Notes: generated by a model from the sequence alone, not told the origin. Shown: positions 45,228-54,033, counted from the stretch's first letter. The stretch is 64,000 nucleotides of DNA from Cytobacillus massiliigabonensis (GCF_900199725.1 NZ_LT904902.1:590659-654658), one strand, 5' to 3'. Numbers and translations are program-made.

Positions 45228-45930
45228 TTAATGTCCGTATCCGGTAGGCATTTTTCGCTACTTCTCCTAGATGCTCCAATAAATTGTTATTGGCGAAGGC
45301 ACCTACAGCTGCACCAATGCCTGGCACAAGCTGAAGCATCTTTACAAAATCGATATAATCGCGGTATTCTTGCTGAAATTCCTGCCAATCCATGTCAATG
45401 AATCCCGCTTTTCTTTGATCCCAATTCTCAACGATCTCCATCGTTTCCCTTCTCTTTTCATCGCTTGAAAAGGCAAGCTTGAACACATGGAGAATAAAAA
45501 GCCTTTCCTCGTATTCATTTGTATCATAACCATAAATAGAAGCGGCTTCAAAAAGAAACTTCATTTTTATCGAAAGGAGAAGCGGGAAATCGGCTAAACC
45601 GAGAAGAATGCCTCCTGCCCCTGTTCCTGCTCCTTCAACCACTGCTGTTCTTCGATAAATGGACAGTTTTTTCATTAATAGCTCATCCATCTCAGCCAGC
45701 GTTCTTAATGTGTATTGGTTCTTTTTGGTTGTTAAATTAGAGCCGACAAGTGTAGCCTTTACCATATTTTTTATACTCTCTGTCAGCATTTGATGGACTT
45801 TGTCTGGAATCCAATTATTTACCTTTGTTTGTGCTTTTTTCGAAAGTCTATTAAGAATACTAGAGCGCTTCACCATTTGGCGCTTCCAATCCTCTATCTC
45901 TCGAATGACAAGTAATTCATACTCATTCAT
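45205..45930 (-). CDS. ecsC: EcsC family protein
   Basis: 241 residues (B. subtilis EcsC 236). EcsC-family stretch: TVNNWIPDKVHQMLTESIKN, AVVEGAGTGAGGILLGLADF, and FIDMDWQEFQQEYRDYIDFV with LVPGIGAAVGAFANNNLLEH. Two glycine-rich hydrophobic stretches may sit in the membrane. Third gene of the ecs cluster, 76 bp beyond ecsB. Role unknown even in B. subtilis, where ecsA/B affect secretion and intramembrane proteolysis by RasP. Confidence 0.88.
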   Translation of the reverse strand: MNEYELLVIREIEDWKRQMVKRSSILNRLSKKAQTKVNNWIPDKVHQMLTESIKNMVKATLVGSNLTTKKNQYTLRTLAEMDELLMKKLSIYRRTAVVEGAGTGAGGILLGLADFPLLLSIKMKFLFEAASIYGYDTNEYEERLFILHVFKLAFSSDEKRRETMEIVENWDQRKAGFIDMDWQEFQQEYRDYIDFVKMLQLVPGIGAAVGAFANNNLLEHLGEVAKNAYRIRTLKTAPKSE

Positions 45931-46006
45931 AAGCTTCCCTTCCTTTTACATTCTGTATTGTTTAATACGTTAGACAGAAGGAAAGGTTTCACTTATCCAA
46001 CGTGAA

Positions 46007-47221
46007 TCATTCGAAATAAAGCTTTTTCTTAATATAGATACGAGTAAAAAGGTAAGCAAGTCCTATTCCAGCAATAAGTGAAATGATTGCGATGATCCAC
46101 TCGCCTTTTGCTAAAACAGCCAGCGATAATATCAAGGCTTGTAAATATAATATTTTCGATAAAAGCTTTTTAAACGATTGTTCCTTTAGTCTTTCATCAA
46201 GCGGATACAGCTTCACCCATAGTTTATTTTGATGATGATTCCAAAGCGGCAGCAATTGAAAGCCTGTTAAATACATGAAAAGTAAAACAAGCAAAATTTG
46301 ACCGTATCCAAATGAAATGAAATAAATTCCTGCAGCCCCAATAATGGTCAAACGGACGAAGAGTCCAAAATAATCGCCTGCACGTAAAAAAGTTCTTACG
46401 AGAAGATGGCTAAACGTATTTTTCTGTGCAAAAGCTAGCCTTCTAAACAGCCAATCAAGCCATGACCGTCTTTTCACACGATCGCGTAAATGCGGTACGT
46501 CTGTAAACAGATTGGCTAATCGGTAAAAGGAAGTCATCCTCCGTTCTTCCATTTCAATTAAAAACTCCCATTTCAACCCCTTTTCTTTTGTGTTTTTACT
46601 ATAGTAAAAATACAAGAGGAAAAGAAGCAACATCTCAGGTAACAGGAACAGCAAACCTTCATTTGAAAAAAGGAAAAATAAAAAGACGGCATTTACTGCA
46701 TAGCGGATAAAAGAATCAATAATATGAACAGATTTCTCTACATAGTATTGCACTTTCCAGCGAATAAGCAGGTTAATCCCCTTCATCACCAGTACCGCAA
46801 ATAAAAACGGCAAAAACGCTTGAAAATTCCCATCATTTACACGTGCATACATCGGCATAAATACAGCCAAGCCCATGATGAGCAAATATGCATGCAGGAG
46901 GAAACTGACCGCTATTGAACGTTTAAAAAACCATTGAAGTTTGATTTCAAGCGGAAGAAGAAAAATACGGTCAGCTTCCGTAAGAAACGTATAGATAGGG
47001 GTATAGGTAAGTATGAAAGCAAGTGCGATCGCCATGATAATAGCTGCTGGAAATTGCTCAGGAACAGTTGTTAGCCATTGCTGATAATAAAAGACGGCAG
47101 TTCCAAGCAAGAAAACCATCACAATCATAATGTGACCGTTAAAAATATACCGCAAATAACGGCTTAGCTCTTTAATTCTCTGATTAAACCGACCTTTCCA
47201 TAGTTTTCTTTCATCAAACAT
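46007..47221 (-). CDS. ecsB: ABC transporter permease EcsB
   Basis: 404 residues with about nine membrane spans (from FLLGTAVFYYQQWLTTVPEQ to WIIAIISLIAGIGLAYLFTR). Start overlaps the ecsA end by eight bases. Partner of EcsA. In B. subtilis EcsAB is needed for normal protein secretion, competence and RasP activity; transported substrate may be linear peptides. Confidence 0.92.
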   Translation of the reverse strand: MFDERKLWKGRFNQRIKELSRYLRYIFNGHIMIVMVFLLGTAVFYYQQWLTTVPEQFPAAIIMAIALAFILTYTPIYTFLTEADRIFLLPLEIKLQWFFKRSIAVSFLLHAYLLIMGLAVFMPMYARVNDGNFQAFLPFLFAVLVMKGINLLIRWKVQYYVEKSVHIIDSFIRYAVNAVFLFFLFSNEGLLFLLPEMLLLFLLYFYYSKNTKEKGLKWEFLIEMEERRMTSFYRLANLFTDVPHLRDRVKRRSWLDWLFRRLAFAQKNTFSHLLVRTFLRAGDYFGLFVRLTIIGAAGIYFISFGYGQILLVLLFMYLTGFQLLPLWNHHQNKLWVKLYPLDERLKEQSFKKLLSKILYLQALILSLAVLAKGEWIIAIISLIAGIGLAYLFTRIYIKKKLYFE

Positions 47222-47954
47222 AATCTTCTTCCTTTGTCAGTTGAATGTAAATATCATCTAAAGTCGCTTCCGGCATCGAAAATTGCTCTCTTAATTGTGC
47301 CAATGTTCCCTTAGCCCGCACCTTGCCTTCATGTAAAATAACAAATCTGTCACAATATCTTTCAGCGGTTGCCAGTATATGGGTTGACATTAAGATACCT
47401 GCCCCATTTTCTTTCATTTTTTTCATTAGATCAAGTAAGGATTGTATCCCAAGCGGATCAAGTCCGACAAAAGGTTCATCAACAATATATAATGATGGCT
47501 GTACTAAAAAAGCACACATAATCATTACTTTCTGTTTCATTCCTTTAGAAAAATGGGCAGGAAACCATTTCAGTCTTTTTTCCATACGAAATTCCTTTAA
47601 AAGCAGTTCCATCCGTTCCTTATATTCAGAAGGCTTTAGCCCATATGCCATTGCTGTTAATTCTAAATGTTCTTTAAGCGTTAGTTCATCATAAAGAATC
47701 GGTGTTTCTGGCACAAAGGTGAATTGTCTTCGATACGCCTCCTTATCTTTATGAAACGCATTCCCATTAATGGTAATTTCCCCGCTATGCGGCTCCATCA
47801 GTCCAATGACATGCTTTATAGTCGTACTCTTCCCAGCTCCATTTAAGCCGATTAAACCGACGATTTCTTTTTCCTTTACTTCAAAAGAAACATCCTTCAA
47901 CACAGGATTTCTTGTATAGCCACCCGTTACATTTTCAATTTGCAAAAGAGCCAT
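47214..47954 (-). CDS. ecsA: ABC transporter ATP-binding protein EcsA
   Basis: 246 residues from ATG 47954 (MALLQIENVTGGYTRNPVLK), preceded by GGAAGG; a TTG at 47960 is close by. Walker A GLNGAGKSTTIKH, signature FSKGMKQKVMIM and Walker B LYIVDEPFVGLDP are intact. First gene of ecsA-ecsB-ecsC; divergent to the structured RNA region and hit. Confidence 0.94.
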   Translation of the reverse strand: MALLQIENVTGGYTRNPVLKDVSFEVKEKEIVGLIGLNGAGKSTTIKHVIGLMEPHSGEITINGNAFHKDKEAYRRQFTFVPETPILYDELTLKEHLELTAMAYGLKPSEYKERMELLLKEFRMEKRLKWFPAHFSKGMKQKVMIMCAFLVQPSLYIVDEPFVGLDPLGIQSLLDLMKKMKENGAGILMSTHILATAERYCDRFVILHEGKVRAKGTLAQLREQFSMPEATLDDIYIQLTKEEDYV

Positions 47955-48105
47955 AACCAACGTCCTTCCCTAATTTTCTATTTCTATTGTAAGAAACGGT
48001 GCATCTCCTTGTCCAATCTTTAGGAGGAAATTATAGGTGGATCAAATTTTTTTAGATCTTTTTTAAAATAAATGTATATGAAATCTGATACCGGGTATTC
48101 TAATC

Positions 48106-48535
48106 TATGAAGGGGAACAAGTCATTTGATAACCTAAAGAATTATCAAAACTTGAAATGAGGTGTCTGTCGCAGACAGCTAAATTCACTTTCATGAATCG
48201 CTTCCATACGTTTAAAATCTAAGGGGATGGTTGCATTGGGCAATATTGCTGAATGAACCAAGAGATCTACCATTCTGATCGCCTAACCCGTTGGTGGTCT
48301 AGCATACACTTTGAAATGAGGTGTTTGTAAAAGACAATGACCTGCTTTATACGTTGTAAAACTTATAAAGATTAGGGGATGGTCAGCTTGAACAAAGATC
48401 GAAAGTCTCTAGAAGTAAACACAATCATTCATAAATGAGGTGTTTATCAAAGGGAATAACCTGAAGTAGAAACGTCATTTAAGAAGCATTCCCCTTCACG
48501 AAGGCAGGATTCCATGCGGATCCTGCCTTTTATCC
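48106..48535 (+). ncRNA. Candidate structured non-coding RNA between ecsA and hit
   Basis: No frame of note crosses this about 430-nt stretch. TGAAGGGGAA (48108-48117) is perfectly complementary to TTCCCCTTCA (48489-48498), closing the domain. Inside are hairpins TTTGATAA/TTATCAAA (48125-48149), AGGTGTCTG/CAGACAGCT (48160-48180), ATTCA/TGAAT (48183-48198), a 10-bp helix 48263-48272/48292-48300, AGGT..TTGT/ACAA..ACCT (48319-48343) and CTTTATA/TATAAAG (48345-48370). The motif AAATGAGGTGT occurs three times and TAGGGGATGGT or AAGGGGATGGT twice, in alternation. A terminator follows at 48501-48540. I do not recognise it as 6S, RNase P, tmRNA, SRP RNA or a named riboswitch. Confidence 0.7.
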
Positions 48536-48540
48536 TTTTT
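48501..48540 (+). terminator. Terminator of the candidate RNA
   Basis: AAGGCAGGAT (48501-48510) pairs with ATCCTGCCTT (48520-48529), then a T-rich run through 48540. Only the plus-strand side has a T-run. Confidence 0.85.
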
Positions 48541-48589
48541 TTAGATATGATAAGATAATGGAAAATAGAACAAATAGGAGTTGTTTCGA

Positions 48590-49009
48590 ATGAGCGATTG
48601 TATTTTTTGTAAAATAGTTAATGGAGACATTCCTTCATACAAGGTTTTTGAAAACGAACATGTTATGGCTTTTCTCGATATTAGCCAAATAACAAAAGGT
48701 CATACATTAATTATTCCAAAAATACATAATGAAAATATTTATGATTTAAGTCCAGAAGCGGCACGGAATATTTTTGAGGTTGTCCCGCAAATAGCAAATG
48801 CAATCAAGGAACAGTTTAATCCTGTTGGCATGAATGTCATTACAAACACTGGCGAACAGGCTGGACAAACCGTTTTCCATTACCATATGCACCTAATTCC
48901 TAGATATGGCAGCGGAGATGGCTTTGGCGCAGTTTGGAAATCTCATCAATCCGATTATACGCCTTCTGATTTGCAAGAAATTGCTGCCGGGATCAAAAAA
49001 CATATCTAA
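48590..49009 (+). CDS. hit: HIT family protein Hit
   Basis: 139 residues from ATG 48590 (MSDCIFCKIVNGDIPSYKVF), after a TAGGAG site. Histidine triad HYHMH at 97-101, with C4/C7 and H46 forming the usual zinc-like site. HIT proteins hydrolyse adenosine nucleotide phosphoramidates. Same position as B. subtilis hit, next to ecsA. Confidence 0.93.
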   Translation: MSDCIFCKIVNGDIPSYKVFENEHVMAFLDISQITKGHTLIIPKIHNENIYDLSPEAARNIFEVVPQIANAIKEQFNPVGMNVITNTGEQAGQTVFHYHMHLIPRYGSGDGFGAVWKSHQSDYTPSDLQEIAAGIKKHI

Positions 49010-49080
49010 TAATATTTAAACGCAGCTTAAAATTGGGTTGGTAACAAAACTTTTCTTCAAAACCATATGGAGCAGCAAAT

Positions 49081-49122
49081 AAACCGTTATTTTGAAAAAG
49101 GATCGTTCAAAATGACGGTTTT
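49081..49122 (+). terminator. Terminator of hit
   Basis: AAACCGTTATTTTGAA and TTCAAAATGACGGTTT form a 16-bp stem with one mismatch, then TTCTTT. Confidence 0.8.
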
Positions 49123-49140
49123 CTTTAATTGTAGAGTGCA

Positions 49141-49491
49141 CTATCTCACTATTGTAAAATTATCATCATCCTTAATAGGCACATCAATCATAGTCACTTT
49201 TTTTACAGATGCCCGTTTCAATGACTGCATGCAATGAATTAGAAAATTAATTTTGGATTCCTCCCCTTGTATTTCAGCTTCAACACTTCCATCTTCTAAA
49301 TTCTTCACCCATCCAGTTAATTTCATCCTTAGAGCAATACAATGTATTTCTAAGCGAAATCCTACTTTTTGAACTTTTCCCGAAAAAATAACTTTTTTTC
49401 TAATGATCGTACCTGAACCAAACGCTGGAAATTTAATACGATTTGCATGCCAAATGACATACTCTTCTCTAATTTTTTTCATAACACTCAT
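49141..49491 (-). CDS. Acylphosphatase-like protein with N-terminal extension
   Basis: 116 residues. From about residue 33 it follows acylphosphatase: KVIFSGKVQKVGFRLEIHCI (catalytic arginine in GFR), WVKNLEDGSVEAEIQGEESK (catalytic asparagine in VKN). The usual VQGVGFR is VQKVGFR here, and the first roughly 30 residues (REEYVIWHANRIKFPAFGSG) are extra. Would hydrolyse acyl phosphates. The start has AAGGAG at rather wide spacing. Confidence 0.75.
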   Translation of the reverse strand: MSVMKKIREEYVIWHANRIKFPAFGSGTIIRKKVIFSGKVQKVGFRLEIHCIALRMKLTGWVKNLEDGSVEAEIQGEESKINFLIHCMQSLKRASVKKVTMIDVPIKDDDNFTIVR

Positions 49492-49835
49492 GACTTAACG
49501 AACTCCTTATAGTTTATTGCTCAATAATCAAAACCAAAATACATCAAAAGGCTAACTCTCTCTAATAAGTAAGCTAAATACATATTCTCGATTAATACCA
49601 CTTATCCTTCCTTTGAAAGCAAACTACTTGCTAACTCCAAAAGCTGGCATAATGACAGCTCCCGATCTTGGACCCTGATTTAAAAATCAAAGTACTATTT
49701 AATATTGCTGCCAGTCCTCCGGCATTGAAGAGAAATACGGTCATTTCCCCGGTAAAGTCCTCTGCCCTTCATTGGTATTAATAACACCGTTCCGATCATA
49801 TGCTTTAAAAGAAACCTGAGAAGGAGTGTGAAAGT
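49492..49835. other. Intergenic stretch, possible decayed coding remnant
   Basis: 344 bp. Minus-strand fragments such as FKAYDRNGVINTNEGQR and TVFLFNAGGLAAILNS lie in different frames between about 49790 and 49640, which might be a broken gene; I could not assign it. Otherwise nothing is seen. Confidence 0.3.
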
Positions 49836-51254
49836 TTGTTGGGAAAAGTTAAAGTTCGTTTACGGCCCATTGTAAGCAGGATAAATTTACCGACCGCTTT
49901 GAAGACAGCTATACTTCCAGGTGACTCAATGGAAGCATTATTTATTGCAACCCAGGTTGGAGAGATTTATTACATAAGAGACGGAAGTTTACGGACTTTT
50001 TTAGATATTCGCCCGCGCATTATAAAACTAGGTGCTTCTGGTGGAGGCTATGATGAACGGGGATTGCTAGGGATAGCGTTTCATCCGGAATTTTATTATA
50101 ACGGTCTGTTTTACCTTCATTATTCGGTAAGTGGAACACAAGGTCCAGGTGCTCTACCTGAATCTATTTCACCAAACCCATGTGATCCTAAAACTTTAAA
50201 CCTTAAGTGGATAAATAGAAGAACTCAATATGATCATATTGATACGATCGAAGAGTGGATTTTATCTACTAATGGTCAACCTCAAAAACGGCGGACATTA
50301 CTTAACTTAAGAAGACCATTTTCTAATCATAATGGGGTCAATAGTTTAAACTTTTCACCTGAAACAGGAAAACTTATTTTAACCACCGGGGATGGCGGAT
50401 CAGGCTATGATCCATTTAATTTAAGCCAGAATGATATGGAAATCGCCGGTAAAATAATTGAGATTGATGTTGTTAAACATACATTTATTCAGAATCCGCC
50501 CGCAGTCACACGGTTTCATGAACTTCCCGTACCTATTCAGGAAACACTTACGGTGATTGCCAAAGGGGTACGGAATATACCGGGTATTTCATTTCAAAGG
50601 TATTCTAATCAATATATCAAATATGTGGGAAATGTCGGACAGGATTTAGCCGAGTCCATTTTTTCATTCACCCAGAATAAACCAATACCGGTCCCCCTGC
50701 TTGTTCAAGCATTTTTAATGAAATCAGAAGTTGAACAAAAAGGATTTATTAACTTTGGCTGGCGAGGATGGGAAGGCATTTTCCCTACTCCGATTATAAG
50801 GGATTGCTCTGAAAACCCCACTTTGGATGAGAAATCAATGGCTTTTTATGATGAAGCAGTAAAAGTTTCTGTAAGGCGTCTCCACCCGGTAACCAGTTAT
50901 TTCCATAAAGATCAAAGGCCCGATAAATTTGGAGGAACGGCACTTACAGGAGTGCAAGCCTATATGGGGAATAGAATCCCCGCTTTATCAGGAAGTGTTG
51001 TGTTTACCGATCTTGCCCGGAAAGAAGAATCCGATGCTCCTGCTAGAGGAGTTTTAGCTTATACTAGGATAAGAACAGACTGTAAACTAAACGATTTTAG
51101 TGTTATTGAAGCCGATTATGTTTTTGGGACCGAGTCAGCTTATTATGTTAGTTTGGGAACGAATCTGAATCAGTCCACACTTTATTTAGGGGTTTATGGT
51201 TCTATGAAAGTGACAGATTTTAACCAAGGGAGCATTTTTGAAATTATCCCCTAA
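49836..51254 (+). CDS. Soluble PQQ-dependent-type sugar dehydrogenase family protein (GSDH-like)
   Basis: 472 residues from TTG 49836, with GAGAAGGAG upstream. Beta-propeller of the glucose/sorbosone dehydrogenase group: DERGLLGIAFHPEFYYNGLF, LRRPFSNHNGVNSLNFSPET, LILTTGDGGSGYDPFNLSQN and a later VRNIPGISFQRYS. The HNG and GDGG elements are those that surround the cofactor in YliI/Asd-type enzymes. No signal peptide is visible, unusual for this mostly exported family, so the cofactor and location are unclear. Followed by a shared terminator. Confidence 0.78.
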   Translation: MLGKVKVRLRPIVSRINLPTALKTAILPGDSMEALFIATQVGEIYYIRDGSLRTFLDIRPRIIKLGASGGGYDERGLLGIAFHPEFYYNGLFYLHYSVSGTQGPGALPESISPNPCDPKTLNLKWINRRTQYDHIDTIEEWILSTNGQPQKRRTLLNLRRPFSNHNGVNSLNFSPETGKLILTTGDGGSGYDPFNLSQNDMEIAGKIIEIDVVKHTFIQNPPAVTRFHELPVPIQETLTVIAKGVRNIPGISFQRYSNQYIKYVGNVGQDLAESIFSFTQNKPIPVPLLVQAFLMKSEVEQKGFINFGWRGWEGIFPTPIIRDCSENPTLDEKSMAFYDEAVKVSVRRLHPVTSYFHKDQRPDKFGGTALTGVQAYMGNRIPALSGSVVFTDLARKEESDAPARGVLAYTRIRTDCKLNDFSVIEADYVFGTESAYYVSLGTNLNQSTLYLGVYGSMKVTDFNQGSIFEIIP

Positions 51255-51276
51255 TCCAAGATATAGTTAATACAAT

Positions 51277-51307
51277 AAAAAGGGAGTTGCTTCTGCAGCT
51301 CCCTTTT
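51277..51307. terminator. Terminator between the sugar dehydrogenase-like and cupredoxin genes
   Basis: AAAAAGGGAG pairs with CTCCCTTTT; inner TGC/GCA adds pairs. Bidirectional. Confidence 0.8.
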
Positions 51308-51318
51308 AGCCCTTCTTG

Positions 51319-51714
51319 CTATTTAACTATTACTTTCCCTGCCATTCCTTCCTGGAAATGGTACCTGCATATCAGTTCATATGTACCTGGCTGTTTCGGT
51401 TTTACTGTAATTGTTGTTTCTTTTCCTGGCTGGACTTCTGCATCTATTCCAAGCTTTTCCACAGTGAAGGTGTGTTCTTTCTTTCCTTTGTTTTTTAAAA
51501 TTAACGTTGTCGTTCTATCATTGGAAATTGTAATGACTTTCGGATTAAAGTAATCATCGTTCAATTCGACCTCTATATCTTTCATAATCTCCATTGGTTG
51601 TGTGACGGCAACGGTTTTGGCAAGTACGCCGAGTGAGGATGCAGTATTCTCAACCACCATCATTACAAGCAAAACTGCCAATCCTGTTAAACACTTTTTC
51701 ACAAACATTCGCAA
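51319..51714 (-). CDS. Exported cupredoxin-domain protein
   Basis: 131 residues. Signal peptide about 1-26 (CLTGLAVLLVMMVVENTASS), then a cupredoxin fold. The type 1 copper ligands are in place: H81 (KEHTF), C116, H119 and M124 (CRYHFQEGM). Closest in style to the small copper proteins with EfeO-like or nitrosocyanin-like domains. Electron transfer or copper binding outside the cell inferred. Converges on the sugar dehydrogenase-like gene. Confidence 0.85.
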   Translation of the reverse strand: MRMFVKKCLTGLAVLLVMMVVENTASSLGVLAKTVAVTQPMEIMKDIEVELNDDYFNPKVITISNDRTTTLILKNKGKKEHTFTVEKLGIDAEVQPGKETTITVKPKQPGTYELICRYHFQEGMAGKVIVK

Positions 51715-51982
51715 ACCCTCCTTTCTTTTACATTATTTTTTCCAATTATAGTTGAATTATTACTATATATTAGGTTCTAACATGTCTTCAAAAGAAACTG
51801 GAACTTATCAATCGATCCTTTTTATAAAACTACATTAAGGACTTCCCATTTAACAGCAGGATTTTTCTTCTATATTTTTTCGCAATATTCATAATTAAAT
51901 CTGTACAAATGAATTTTATTTGTTACCATAGGATTATCTTTATTTCATTACCGTATGACAGATACTTTTGGAGGGGAAAATG

Positions 51983-53062
51983 ATGAATCGTGCTCTTAAT
52001 TTTAATGCAGGTCCCGCAGTTTTACCGGATGCAGTATTAGCAGAGGCTGAAAAGAACTGGTTAAACTTTCATCAAACTGGTATGGCTGTCATGGAGCTAA
52101 GCCATAGAAGCAAAGAATATGAAACCATTCATGAGCAAGCCATATTGTTATTGAGAGAACTCCTATCCATTCCAGACACCTATGAAGTTCTCTTTCTTCA
52201 AGGCGGAGCCAGCCTGCAGTTTTCGATGGTCCCTATGAACCTCCTCACAGAAGGGAAAGCTGGCAACTATGTTTTAACAGGTGTATGGGCTGAAAAAGCA
52301 CTAAAGGAAGCAGAAAAGGTTGGAAAAACTTTCATTTCAGCTTCAAGTAAAAATCAAAGATATAAAACGATCCCTGCAAAAAATATAGAGACATCAGAAG
52401 ATGCAGCCTATCTTCATATAACAAGTAACAATACCATTTATGGCACTCAATGGCAGAAGTTCCCTTCTAACGAGAGGATTCCATTAGTTGCAGATATGTC
52501 TAGTGATCTATTAAGCAGAAAGGTAAATATTGAGAATTTTGATCTTATTTATGCTGGAGCACAAAAAAACCTTGGTCCATCTGGAGTAACGGTCGTTATT
52601 ATGAAAAAGGAGCTTTTATCAAGATCACGCAGTCATTTGCCGACCATGCTTAATTATAATACTTACGCAGACCACAACTCACTCTATAACACCCCTCCAA
52701 CACTTGCAATCTATTTACTTAAGCTTGTCCTCGAATGGGCAAAGGGATTAGGAGGATTACCGGTTATTGAAAAAAGGAATGAGGAGAAAGCAAAGATCCT
52801 TTATGATGTGATTGATTGCAGCGAAGGATTTTTTTTAGGACATGCCGAAAAGGAAAGCAGATCTAAAATGAATATAGCCTTTAATCTTCATAATGAAGAA
52901 AGTGCAAAGAGTTTTCTTCATCAGGCAAAAGAAGAAGGCTTTATTGGTCTTAACGGACACCGGTCTGTTGGCGGGTTCCGTGCTTCCATTTACAATGCAA
53001 TGCCAGTTGAGCATGTTATACAGCTGGCAGGATTCATGAAAAAGTTCAGAGAATATAACTGA
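51983..53062 (+). CDS. serC: Phosphoserine aminotransferase SerC
   Basis: 359 residues (same as B. subtilis) from ATG 51983, the better spaced of two adjacent ATGs after GGAGGGG. Begins MNRALNFNAGPAVLPDAVLA; PLP lysine in IYAGAQKNLGPSG; LFLQGGASLQFSMVPMNLL and a C-terminal GLNGHRSVGGFRASIYNAMP. Makes phosphoserine from 3-phosphohydroxypyruvate (and serves vitamin B6 synthesis in some organisms). Upstream of trpP, as in B. subtilis. Confidence 0.95.
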   Translation: MNRALNFNAGPAVLPDAVLAEAEKNWLNFHQTGMAVMELSHRSKEYETIHEQAILLLRELLSIPDTYEVLFLQGGASLQFSMVPMNLLTEGKAGNYVLTGVWAEKALKEAEKVGKTFISASSKNQRYKTIPAKNIETSEDAAYLHITSNNTIYGTQWQKFPSNERIPLVADMSSDLLSRKVNIENFDLIYAGAQKNLGPSGVTVVIMKKELLSRSRSHLPTMLNYNTYADHNSLYNTPPTLAIYLLKLVLEWAKGLGGLPVIEKRNEEKAKILYDVIDCSEGFFLGHAEKESRSKMNIAFNLHNEESAKSFLHQAKEEGFIGLNGHRSVGGFRASIYNAMPVEHVIQLAGFMKKFREYN

Positions 53063-53153
53063 AAATTACTTCTTCTTTTTCAGCTGTTTTATGTTATAAT
53101 AATTACAAGTTTTTCGCTGCAGGCATAGAGCGCACTGCAGGAGGAACAAAAAT

Positions 53154-53181
53154 TAGTTGAGTCGAGAATAGGAGAGATGAG
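53154..53181 (+). promoter_or_regulatory. TRAP binding site over the trpP ribosome binding site
   Basis: Six triplets TAG, GAG, GAG, TAG, GAG, GAG each separated by exactly two bases, ending two bases before the trpP ATG. This is the classic layout of sites for the tryptophan-activated protein TRAP (MtrB), which blocks ribosome access. The last two GAGs contain the GGAGAG ribosome binding site. Confidence 0.85.
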
Positions 53182-53183
53182 AA

Positions 53184-53720
53184 ATGAATACGAAAAATCT
53201 TGTAGCCCTATCCCTTTTAGTGGGAATGGGAGCGGTATTGCATGCAGTTATGCCGGGCTTTGGTGCTGGTATGAAACCAGATATGATGTTAACAATGATG
53301 TTTTTAGGTATTATCCTTTTTCCTGATCGGAAAAGTGTATTACTTTTATCATTAGCAACTGGACTTTTATCAGGGCTAACTACTACATTCCCTGGCGGTC
53401 TCTTCCCAAACATCATAGATAAACCAATTACTGCTGCAATTTTCTTCGCGCTTTTCCTTTTATTAAAGAAGTTTCATCAATCAATTATAAGCGCTTCTGT
53501 TCTAACTGCTATTGGGACACTTATTTCTGGGATTGTCTTTTTAACATCGGCTTATTTCATTGTTGGTTTGCCTGGTCCATTTGCTGCATTATTCGGTGCA
53601 GTTGTACTGCCAGCAACCATCGTCAACACAATTACAATGGTTATCCTTTATCCGATTGCACAATCCATTATGAAACGGACGAAGCTAACAAATCAATCAT
53701 CAGCTGCTGTAAAGCAATAA
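53184..53720 (+). CDS. trpP: Tryptophan transporter TrpP
   Basis: 178 residues with five membrane spans; MNTKNLVALSLLVGMGAVLH starts it and LFPNIIDKPITAAIFFALFL lies centrally. Matches B. subtilis TrpP (YhaG) in length and place between serC and yhaH. Imports tryptophan. Translation is expected to be repressed by TRAP when tryptophan is plentiful (see the adjacent site). TATAAT at 53095-53100 is a possible -10 box. Confidence 0.93.
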   Translation: MNTKNLVALSLLVGMGAVLHAVMPGFGAGMKPDMMLTMMFLGIILFPDRKSVLLLSLATGLLSGLTTTFPGGLFPNIIDKPITAAIFFALFLLLKKFHQSIISASVLTAIGTLISGIVFLTSAYFIVGLPGPFAALFGAVVLPATIVNTITMVILYPIAQSIMKRTKLTNQSSAAVKQ

Positions 53721-53725
53721 TAATA

Positions 53726-53749
53726 AAAAACCCGCTGCCGCGGGTTTTT
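53726..53749. terminator. Terminator of trpP
   Basis: AAAAACCCGC (53726-53735) and GCGGGTTTTT (53740-53749), loop of four. Usable in both directions. Confidence 0.85.
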
Positions 53750-53755
53750 CATTTT

Positions 53756-53947
53756 TTATTTAAAACTATGCATAATTACCCCAATAAGCAAAAATCCAAT
53801 CCCACCTGCTGCTAATGCAGCTGCTCTCCTTCTTAATATATATTTAGGAGGGTATACGACGGGTCTCTTTATCGCTAGATAGAAATGAACACCTCCAGCA
53901 ATTAATAAAGCCCCAATTGTAAATATGCCTGTCGTTAACCCTGACAT
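53756..53947 (-). CDS. Small membrane protein, unrecognised
   Basis: 63 residues. Two membrane spans (about 5-25, FTIGALLIAGGVHFYLAIKR, and 42-60, AAALAAGGIGFLLIGVIMHS) joined by a basic loop PVVYPPKYILRRR that should face the cytoplasm. No family recognised. Converges on trpP and is divergent to yhaH. Confidence 0.65.
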   Translation of the reverse strand: MSGLTTGIFTIGALLIAGGVHFYLAIKRPVVYPPKYILRRRAAALAAGGIGFLLIGVIMHSFK

Positions 53948-54033
53948 TTTTCGTCCCCACCTTTTTTAGTAAATCCACGTTTGTACAATTATTTAAATGT
54001 ATGCTTGTTTTCATGCAAATATGAACGATACTC

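Noticed and set aside
48106-48535. RNase P, 6S, tmRNA or SRP RNA
   Set aside because: None of their conserved core sequences are present, and the place does not match their usual context.
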